In this document: in pieces, positions 55,884 to 64,000 of the stretch
Layout of the letters: the number at the start of each line of letters is the position of its first letter
How positions within the stretch are numbered: the first letter of the stretch is position 1
Source: Utricularia gibba
Lineage: Eukaryota; Streptophyta; Magnoliopsida; Lamiales; Lentibulariaceae
Direction of reading: 5' to 3'
Length of the DNA: 64,000 nt
Assembly (NCBI GenBank): GCA_002189035.1
Contig: CM007991.1
Location: 1 to 64,000, forward strand
The notes under the pieces: generated by a model
Databases searched by the model: none
Seen by the model: the letters and a program-made list of their open reading frames with translations, nothing else
What the model was told of the DNA's origin: nothing
Translations under genes and position numbers: made by a program

Positions 55884-57345
55884 ATTCCTGAAAATCGTAA
55901 TCAACTCGATATGATCAAGCAGAACATGAGTTTCTTAATCCTTAGAGAACTCAAAACATTGCACTCAGAAAAAATACACCTACATAGCTGATAAAGAGAC
56001 AGAAATCCAAGTGTACGGTTATACTAACATCATCCCAACGATTTTGCTATTGGGTTTTCCAGAAAATGATCAATCAGAAATCCAGAAGTAATCATTTCCC
56101 AGGAACTAATTTCAAAAATCCCAGAAAAAACGATTCTTTTATAGAGGGAAACAAGAAAATCCTATTCTTCGCACAAATCAAATAAGCTGGAAAAGCCCAG
56201 AAAAATCAGAGCAGCGACCTCATCGAAAAAAGAGTCTTGATACAAGAAACCGATGGTTGAAGCGATTAAATAGTCAAAAAAGTAACACTTACCAAAATCT
56301 TGGCGTTAATCAGTGAATCCACATCTAGAACCAATCAAAATTACCACAAAGAAAGGCTGCTAGGCAACGTGAATATGAAAGGGGGAGGAGGGCAAATGAA
56401 AAGCTGGGCGATCGGAATAATAATACCCATTATTATCAAAATGGAATGGTGGTGGAAGAGTCGTAGTTGTTATGTTGTTTCGGGTAAGAAAAAAGAAGAG
56501 CCCACCCATAAAAAAGGTGAGAAGAAGGAATCCATTCGCTGGTATTGGTTGTTTGTTGTAGTTGGTGGCGAGAAAAATTGCAAGGGAAGATGACTCTGGA
56601 ACAAACCAGGTTCCTTCTTCATCATAATCTCCATTATTCAACCTCATTTTCCTTTTCCCTCGTTTCCCATCTTTCGGTTTTCCTTGTCCGAATCCTCCGC
56701 TGCCTTTCATTTGGATGTGCCACGCTATAGCGATATGCCAGCGAATTTCAACTGTTCTTTTACTATTTCTTTTCATCTTTTTTACTCGCCGAAAACATTT
56801 AAAAACTTTTGTAATGACAGAATTGCGTAGTTACGTTACTCCGGTCTATCTTTCAATGGATAGACAGTCCATGCCCCTATGGAAAGCCTTGTCTGTGTAC
56901 CGGTCATTAACAAGACTTCACCATTAACATGGAAATCACGATGAATTTGATAACACTTCGTTTCTGAATCAACTGGCTATACTCAAGCTGGTGCCCTGAT
57001 GCATCTGCCCTGCTACGGTGTCTTCATGCTGATGATTAAGGCAAAGCGTTCATTGATATCAAGTTCACAGATGATTTGCTTCCTTCAATGTATTTGACAT
57101 ACAAAAAGATGTGCGAACTGTAGGTTACTGATAAAAGGTCATTTTGAGGGCGTTCCAAGATTCATGAATGAGAAATGGAGTGAGGTATAAGAACCTCATA
57201 ATACTCAAAGATGAGGCATTCATTTTCCACCATTCATCAAAGATAACAACAGCCAAACGCAAAGAAAAGGCATTCCTGTTCCACGGTAGTGCTGAAAAAA
57301 GAGGATAACTCTCACGGTTCCAAAAGATCTGGAGAATCATCCAAA
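55884..57345. other. Divergent spacer between BOI-type RING and H-protein genes
   Basis: This 1.5 kb gap holds the BOI 5' UTR intron region and both promoters. The plus-strand frame at 56300-56593 and its minus shadow have no domain. No repeat is found. Confidence 0.5.
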
Positions 57346-58083
57346 ATGGCACTCAGGATTTGGGCTTCTTCCACAGCCAATGCACTGAAGATTTCAGCAA
57401 AACCAACATCTGTTCCCCCTGCCTTTTCACTCTCCAGATGCTTCTCCAGCGGTAAACGCCATTGAAAATCTTTCAAATGCCATTCGTTCAAGCTAATATT
57501 TTTCTTTCTTGGGCTGGTGCTATAGTTCTTGAGGGACTGAAATACGCCAAATCCCATGAATGGGTCAAGCACGATGGCCCTGTCGCCTCCATCGGAATCA
57601 CAGACCATGCCCAGGTTTCACATCTCCTATTTCCTTCAAAAATATTTGCAAAAGATCGAAGTGAGACCCCAAAAAACACGTAAGCAATGAACTTTATAGG
57701 ACCATCTGGGAGAAGTGGTGTTCGTGGAGCTACCGGAGCCGGGGAAATCGGTTACTCAGGGCGAAAGTTTCGGAGCGGTGGAGAGTGTAAAAGCCACCAG
57801 CGATGTCAACTCTCCCATCTCCGGCGAGGTTGTGGAGGTTAACACCAAACTGTCCGAAACCCCTGGCTTGGTAAATATCGGAATTTGCTTAAACACCGTT
57901 GTCTTCTTGTAACAAGAATTGATTTTAAAAGTGATTTTTGTGTGGGGGCTGAAGATCAACACAAGCCCATACGAAGACGGGTGGATGATCAAAGTGAAGC
58001 CAAGCAACGCTGCAGAGTTGGAAGCTTTGCTGAACCCAAAAGATTACACCAAGTTCTGCGAGGAAGAAGATGCCGCTCACTGA
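57346..58083 (+). CDS. GDCSH: Glycine cleavage system H-protein, mitochondrial
   Basis: Exons 57346-57451, 57526-57614, 57700-57870 and 57955-58083 total 495 bases (164 residues), all in phase. [20 protein letters not shown] and [15 protein letters not shown] form the mitochondrial targeting peptide. The mature start [20 protein letters not shown] is followed by [20 protein letters not shown], the lipoylation site [20 protein letters not shown] (Lys of SVKATS), and the end [12 protein letters not shown]. The lipoyl-Lys arm shuttles the methylamine group between P-, T- and L-proteins of photorespiratory glycine decarboxylase. The protein is full length for the family and no defect is seen. Confidence 0.96.
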
Positions 58084-58270
58084 CGAACACATTCCATTTC
58101 CTGGGCTGCTTTTATTTTTTAATAAGTAATTTGTTTTGCTTGTACCAGCAAACCCAAGTTTCAACCATGGTACATGCGAAAAATATGATCCAATGGGCCT
58201 TTCTTGGAAAGGATAGAATTGCCTGGGCTCTGGATTTGTAGTCCATTCTCTAGAATCCCAGGAAGCAAAA

Positions 58271-58653
58271 ATGCAGCAGTTTCCGGCGTTCACGAGCCAG
58301 CATCCCTGGTCAAATCGCCTCATTCCGACGTCGTATCTACTTCCGGCGCAGTGGCCGCAGCCGCAAAATGAAGAAATTCTCCTCGCAATGGAAGAGGCCA
58401 AGTATGAAGACAAGGTTACCGTCCATTCCCCCAAATTTCTTCGATCCTAGGGTTTTGGATTTGATTCTTATGTCAGGCGGTGGGAATAATTGTGTAGCTC
58501 AACGAGATCAGGAAGTCGAATAGCAGCATGATAACAATAGGGAAAAGAGTTGCGGATAACGAGAAAGAGGAGGTTGACAATGAAGCCGATGATGACGATG
58601 CCGACAACGCTGAGGAGTCGGATGGCGATGAATTCGAGCAGGAGACTGGTTGA
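58271..58653 (+). CDS. Small acidic protein, probable anaphase-promoting complex subunit 15
   Basis: Two exons, 58271-58414 and 58498-58653, sum to 300 bases (99 residues), in phase, with a GT-AG intron. The sequence opens MQQFPAFTSQHPWSNRLIPT, then NEEILLAMEEAKYEDK, LNEIRKSNSSMITIGKRVAD and an acidic tail (NEADDDDADNAEESDGDEFE). The exons are too short to stand out as open frames. The hydrophobic N-terminus, the NEIRK...IGK block and the Asp/Glu-rich tail match plant proteins annotated as APC/C subunit 15 (Mnd2/APC15). In other eukaryotes APC15 promotes Cdc20 turnover from checkpoint complexes. The match is from memory of the family, so the name is tentative; the gene structure is solid. It starts 187 bp after the H-protein gene in the same orientation. 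Confidence 0.7.
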
Positions 58654-60692
58654 CAGTATCATCATGGTTCCCGATTTCCGTCAGTTGGGGGGTGTGATCA
58701 GGAAAGGGATTCGGGGAAATGATGATGAATGCAATGCGCTTTCAAATTTCCACTGTTTTCTTTGCCAAGTTTTGGCAGGCGGTTCGGCACTCTGAACCTG
58801 TTGCCCCGTTGTCCGCCCGATGCCCGGCCTTCAGGTTTGTCAATCAAGAGATTTAGTTTACAATTATACTCATTTTTTTATAAATCAAATGCACTGACGT
58901 AAATCAATAATAAAAATTAAGAGTATGATAGATATGCTTCATTTCTACATGCATATTTCCCTTAAATCTAAATAACTATAACATGTCTATTAATTACTTA
59001 TTCATGATTGATCTAATTTCAGCTGAATATGCAAAGCATGCATGATTGGATGGGTATAGTATAGTTGTATAATAATGTTTATATATATACTGATGTTTAT
59101 TGCCTGGAATCAAATATGCATCTATCCTATGATTTATTTGAGTTTGATAGAATTCCTGGATCCTTGCCCTTGATGGAATTCATTTTTATCCAATAAATGG
59201 TAATAATTGTGTGGCCTATGACCGTACAACCCCCAGCAGCCTCTGCCTGCCTGTTTTTTTTTTAACCCCCTCTGGCACCCATGGTCCCAAGATGATTGGA
59301 GGAGTATTGGGCATTCCACCTCTGTGTGTTTTAACCCTCGGGTTGGATGAGTGATGGCTGTAGTGCAAGCCAATTCAAATGTGGGCATGCTTGTCTACCA
59401 CTTTCTGCCTTCTCCCATCCATCATGTGAATTAATGGGAAAACCCTCGCCCTTCTGTAGCATTCAAAGTCACAAGGACAATTTTGTTGGTTTTTCCATTC
59501 AAGTGTATGTGTCCATTCCTGATACAACGGAATCGGAGCACGATTTTCGAGTGCTGCCTCTTGGGTTGGTTCATTTGACAATGGAATGTGGGAGTCTCAG
59601 CTCTCCCTCCACTCATATGTGCCTCGCCTCCTTTTCACGTTTCCCAACAATGCGTCGGTTGGATGCTTGCAGTGGGTTGGGTTGTTCAAATGAAAGATTC
59701 TAAAGCGCAGAAGCAGCTTTTGGCACCATGTCCTGGATTAAAGGGTGGGGAAGCTTGTGTCCTGCATCCAGTGCTTTAAAGAAAAAGGCATGAAAACCAC
59801 CACTTCTTCTGGTGGAAAGAAATGATCTGAACTTGATCCCCAAGTGTAGGTATGGTGAGGCGTTTGTGTTATTACTCTATGGCAGTTCGTTCTCTGGTCA
59901 TCACATCTACCGCGCTCTCAAGTTTGCTGTAGCTTTAAGTGCTCTGTGTTCGTTCCTTCAGTTGTAAAAAGCAACGGAAGCGGCTGGTCTAAACAACTTT
60001 CACGTCGATTATAGAGGTCGAACCTTGGCGGTCATTTTCTTTCAGATGATTTTACTATGAATCAGTGGAGTCGAAGAAAATTTAATGAATTTGTCGGAAA
60101 AGATGAGGTGTTGGGCATAGTTAAGTTGCTGTTACTGCAAACAAGGACCATTCCCATTCCATTCATCATCAGCATTTACTTCTCCAATTCTATCACCCCT
60201 GCAATTTCTCATCCGTATGCATGCACGAACTCCTCGTTCTGACCATTTTATGACACATTATCAAGAAAAAAAAACATCTTTTAATTTTTCCTATTTCTAT
60301 TTTCAGCATGATGCTCTCTCCCTCCCCTGTAATAAATAAATGTACATGTTTCTTGGTGTACAGTCCTGCCTCGAAGTGTTCTGTGCCCCCGGCGTTACTG
60401 TCTTTATGAGATCAACCACTGCTTCTTGACCTGTCACAGCATCGTGGCTTCACCCCTTCTGAAGTGAAGCTGTTCTGTTGCCCACTTGAGTTAGTGAGTC
60501 GTTTTTTATAAAGATAAGGTGCTGTGTAGCGAATCATTTTCCAGGCACGTCACAGTGCACGGCATTTTTAAAATAGTGTGTGCGGTTGAGAAAGAGAAGA
60601 ATCTCCATAGTTAGAGAACAGGGAGACAGCTCCTTCTGTGAAGTTTGTTGTTTGGGAATTGGGAGGAAGATGGTGATTGTTGCTTAGTTTTC
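58654..60692. other. Intergenic, no gene recognised
   Basis: Two kilobases of unassigned DNA. The frames at 59347-59779 and 60057-60242 lack domains. An AT-rich part lies at 58860-59110. The last 100 bases are probably the 5' UTR of the neprosin gene. No microRNA known to me was found in it by eye. Confidence 0.45.
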
Positions 60693-62662
60693 ATGGGAGA
60701 TTCTCATTACCAGACAATGCCAATCCTTACAAAATTAGCATTTCCAGACAAGTTCACAGACACCAATGTGTCTTCTTCCCGATCTCAGACAATCAGAGCA
60801 ACACTATTTGTCGGATTTTTCCTCGTTTTCTCGGCATTAACAACTGCTGTACACGGCGGCGGCGGGGGCCAGAATCAAACTTTCCGGTGGAATGATGAGC
60901 GGTTGAAGATGAAGAGAGTCAGAGGGTTACTTAGAAAGATAAACAAACCTGCTGTTAAGACAATTCAGGTTCTGTCTTTCTTTGCTTTTCAGTTGGTTTC
61001 TTTTTATATTTATCTTTAGCTGAGATGCTTCTCTCAGAGTGCTGATGGAGATATAATAGACTGTGTTGAAACTCATCTTCAGCCTGCTTTTGACCACCAT
61101 TTGCTCAAGGGGCAAAGGCCACTGGTACTGTTTAAAAATCTATTCTTCTGATCGGCTTAGTAGATGCTTCTTTTATTAGTTTTGAGCCTTTGAGAGAAAT
61201 GCGACTTGGAAATGATTGTTCGTTCTTTAAGCTCACATTTGGATCTTGATGAAAACCAGGAAGCCCTCCCAGAAAGGCCAAATGGACGTAATGACTCAGG
61301 GACTAATGCACAGGTTTCTCAGGTATGGATGGATGCCGGCGAGTCATGTCCGGACGGAACGATTCCTATTCGAAGGACGACAGAAGCCGATGTCCTACGA
61401 GCCAACTCCATTCGTACATTCGCTAGGAAGATCCAGAGAGGTGTTCGTCGTGATAGCATGAGCACTGGCCATGAGGTAGATTTGTTGATTTTTTTTCTTC
61501 ATATCCTCTTCTCATGCTCCCTTGGGAATACTCCTATTTTTTTTTTTTTTGAACAGTTCAAAATATAAGGAGACATAGGTTCTATGCCTGTCTTCATTTA
61601 GACATATTTTGTCCAACTTCATTTACATCTACGGCTTTCACGTCTTGTCCCCCTTGAGCGGTGTCTGGTAACCATGTTTTTAAGTACAGCACGCAGTGGC
61701 TTTTGTGAATGGAGATGAGTACTACGGAGCCAAGGCCATCATCAACGTTTGGGAACCAACTGTGATGGATCCTTACGAGTTCAGTCTTTCTCAACTCTGG
61801 GTGATTTCGGGCTCCTTCCGAGACGATCTCAACACGATTGAAGCCGGTTGGCAGGTTTGGATAAGCTGGTGGCATTTCCTTTCGTAGCGAAATCGAACCT
61901 CCTCCTCTGATATGCTACGTTTCAGGTCAGTCCTGAATTATACGGAGACAAGCACCCGAGGTTCTTCACCTACTGGACGGTAAGCCTTTGAAATTTCTAC
62001 AGAAAGAGCAGCGCCTTGTAATGGATTCGAGAAATGCTCAACTTTTTTCCTGGAACTACAGACCGATGCCTATCAAACCACAGGATGCTACAATTTGCTG
62101 TGTTCAGGATTTGTTCAAATCAACAACAAAATAGCAATGGGAGCAGCCATATCCCCAAGGTCATCCTACTCAGGGCGCCAGTTCGATATCCGCATCATGG
62201 TTTGGAAGGTAAGAACGACTTCCTTCATAGAAGGTACCCTGTGGTTGCTGAAGTGAGCGCATTGCATTGGGTGTCATGTTTCAGGATCCGAAACACGGGC
62301 ACTGGTGGCTCGAATTCGGGGAGGGATTGCTCGTCGGATACTGGCCATCCTTCCTGTTCAGCCACCTGCAAAAGCACGCGAGCATGATACAGTTCGGAGG
62401 GGAAATAGTGAACGCCGGATCCACAGGATCTCACACATCCACCCAGATGGGAAGTGGGCATTTTGCAAGTGAGGGATTTGGGAAAGCTTCCTACTTCAGA
62501 AACCTGCAAGTCGTGGATTGGGACAACAGCTTGAGCCCGACGAACAATCTGCATTTCATGGCCGATCATCCCAACTGCTACGACATCAGAGGAGGAAAAA
62601 ACAATGCATGGGGCAACTACTTCTACTATGGGGGCCCTGGAAGAAGCCACGGATGCCCCTGA
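60693..62662 (+). CDS. Neprosin-family protein (DUF4409 + DUF239)
   Basis: Exons 60693-60968, 61038-61124, 61260-61475, 61690-61854, 61926-61979, 62062-62208 and 62285-62662 total 1323 bases (440 residues), all in phase. The N-terminus has a signal-anchor-like stretch (TLFVGFFLVFSALTTAVHGG). The activation-peptide region contains NKPAVKTIQ/SADGDIIDCVETHLQ, and CPDGTIPIRRTTEADVLR follows. The peptidase domain has HAVAFVNGDEYYGAKAIINV, EFSLSQLWVISGSFRDDLNT, IEAGWQVSPELYGD, GCYNLLCSGFVQINNKIAMG and FGKASYFRNLQVVDWDNSL, ending YFYYGGPGRSHGCP. Neprosins are secreted glutamic/prolyl endopeptidases; Nepenthes neprosin acts in trap fluid, but most plant relatives are untested. The exon 3 start is the least certain boundary. 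It lies just upstream of the PCH2 gene. Confidence 0.92.
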
Positions 62663-62977
62663 AGTGGAGCAAGGAAAAGGATTTACCTTGGTTTATTACT
62701 ATTTATTTAATATTTTTAAAATTCATTATTATAATTTAGTCGTATGATAAACACGTTTCAAAGAGTGAATCAGATTTAAGAACCTGTACTTACTAATTTT
62801 TAGTAGTTAATAATCATTTCCGATTTATTGCGTCACGCCTGGTGGGTGCATACTGAAATTTGTAGTTTCCCGCCAACGACTGTCACCGTGCATGAATCCC
62901 CAAATTCTAGGGTTTGTGTAAGGAATCATCTCTAGTCGCGCAATTCCTAGTTTGTGTGTCTTTTAAGGCATTGAGAA
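62663..62977. other. Spacer and PCH2 promoter/5' UTR
   Basis: A CTAGGGTTT word (telo-box-like) lies about 70 bases before the PCH2 start codon. Otherwise nothing is recognised. Confidence 0.5.
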
Positions 62978-64000
62978 ATGGAAATGACGGCTCCGATGGA
63001 CATTTCTGGGCCTAATCCAGGAGATATTCTTGTCCATGAGCAACAAAAGGATGGTTTTGACCAACCAGCTGTCTCAACTTCGCCTGGGCCTCCGCCTCCG
63101 AACTTCAACGAAGATAAGGTTCTTGTTTCAGGTACTCAATCGATGTGAATCCCCTTTCAAGACGCGAAATTTGTGAAATCAGTGTCTTGATTTAACGAAA
63201 GGTTTATTTTTCGCCCTTGACTCCCACCTGTGTTATCTGTTCCAGTCGAGGCGTTGTTGAAGCCGTGTAGCACAGCTAGGACTGATGATGTCCGGTTTGC
63301 AGTTGAAAGGTAAATTTGGTAAGAATGGGCATCGGTTTGACTGGTTTATCCTGATGAAAATTAAAGGTACAATGCTCTGGCCTTTTTTGGTGTAGAATGC
63401 TGGAGAAGAGATGCATGAGCTACGTCGATGGACCAGTACCCATTCCGAAGGATGATCCGTTTCTAGTGGAGAATGTGCAAAGAATATGTATATGTGATAC
63501 AGGTTTATTAAAGTTATTACCAGTAAAGTCTCTTTTCACTGGATTTGGATCAAGGGAGTAAGCCAATTTTCTGATGTTTCATGAGTTCTATGTTACACGG
63601 TATTGATGATTGACTGAACAGGAGTGTGGGTGGACAACCATGGTGTGCTTTTATTCTGGCAAGTCAAACCTGTTGTGCATGTCTTCCAGGTTAACAAATT
63701 TTTTTCTCAGGACCTAAAGTTTATCTTATATTCATTGCATATTTATGAAAAATGTCTGGTGATTGTGAAGCTAAGAAAAGTTTTTAGTTCGGTCGGAAGA
63801 GATTACATACGGATGAATAGCCAGAGTTCCGTAAAATCTTGGAAATATTTCCGTTTGTCTTCATTTCTCATTAAACGTGGCATACCAGACTGTAGTTTAT
63901 TATTCTCTTTCTTCCCGAATTTAAAATTAGGCTTAGCAAATGGTAATGTTTAGTTTTTACGCTATATTGCTTATCATCATTAGCTTAGCGAGGAAGGGCC
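62978..64000 (+). CDS. PCH2: Pachytene checkpoint 2/TRIP13-like AAA+ ATPase, 5' part
   Basis: Four exons are visible: 62978-63131, 63246-63309, 63396-63502 and 63622-63689, joined in phase, and the gene runs past the window edge. The encoded N-terminus reads [20 protein letters not shown], then [60 protein letters not shown] and [20 protein letters not shown]. This block, preceding the AAA+ module, is typical of plant PCH2/TRIP13. The enzyme remodels HORMA-domain proteins (ASY1, MAD2) with COMET/p31 and controls meiotic crossover number. Walker A and B lie in exons beyond this window. The plus-strand frame at 63624-63953 includes read-through into the intron after 63689. Confidence 0.92.

Noticed and set aside
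59347-59703. 118-residue plus-strand frame with many Cys
   Set aside because: Overlapped by minus-strand frames, no signal peptide or Cys pattern of a known family.
60460-60485. Imperfect inverted repeat GGCTTCACCCC/GAAGTGAAGCT as a microRNA precursor
   Set aside because: The stem is too short for a plant microRNA precursor and the sequence matches no known microRNA.
1-64000. tRNA genes, rRNA, known plant microRNAs and CRISPR arrays
   Set aside because: No A-box/B-box pair with tRNA folding, no rRNA segment and none of the common microRNA sequences seen by eye; a CRISPR array is not expected in a plant chromosome.

Overview
This 64 kb window is the left end of a plant chromosome. Positions 1-967 are Arabidopsis-type telomere repeats, C-rich strand first (CCCTAAA). 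The genes have short GT-AG introns and plant-only families such as a mini zinc finger, CASP-like, DUF1645, BOI-type RING, TORTIFOLIA1-like and subgroup-1 MYB. About 20 gene loci in roughly 61 kb, with one intact-looking LTR element, suggests a compact angiosperm genome, probably a dicot. The species cannot be named from the sequence.

Layout. 1-3.0 kb: telomere, a block of CCCTGAA variants, and unassigned subtelomeric DNA. 3.1-6.6 kb: a MIF mini zinc finger gene, then two opposed halves of a subgroup-1 R2R3-MYB pseudogene. 9.4-11.2 kb: short-form tRNase Z in eight clean exons. 12.5-17.5 kb: a Ty1/Copia element with 251 bp LTRs and a 5 bp target duplication, inserted just 5' of a dynein light chain gene (17.6-18.5 kb). 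19.4-22.5 kb: a class XII-like bHLH gene with a short C-terminus and a 5'-truncated formin. 22.9-24.2 kb: a CNOT4-like RING gene. 26.7-28.7 kb: a TORTIFOLIA1-like microtubule protein. 29.7-30.6 kb: a SHAQKYF MYB-related repressor. 31.2-33.2 kb: an S6 kinase. 34.0-36.8 kb: a 14-exon nucleobase-ascorbate transporter. 38.8-45.1 kb: a small conserved plant protein, a multi-pass membrane protein, a CASP-like protein and a DUF1645 protein. 47.2-54.1 kb: mitochondrial ISU scaffold, a PWWP protein and an R2R3-MYB of the MYB98/115/118 type. 54.4-58.7 kb: a BOI-type RING gene, glycine cleavage H-protein and a small APC15-like gene. 60.7-62.7 kb: a neprosin-family protein. 63-64 kb: the 5' end of a PCH2/TRIP13 AAA+ ATPase gene, cut by the window edge.

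The genes do not form a pathway; this is ordinary mixed plant gene order. The most important pattern concerns sequence quality. At least five otherwise well-conserved genes (RING, S6K, NAT, CASPL, BOI) each carry frame breaks at mononucleotide runs, and in every case one extra base in the run restores the family frame and a total length divisible by three. The Copia frame shifts also fall in A/T runs. This looks like systematic homopolymer under-calling in the assembly, not independent pseudogenization, and gene models here should be read with that in mind. The most interesting biological features are the inverted, split MYB pseudogene, the young Copia insertion beside the dynein light chain gene, an apparent GC-AG intron in the CASP-like gene, and a frame-neutral 69 bp intron in the MYB-related repressor.
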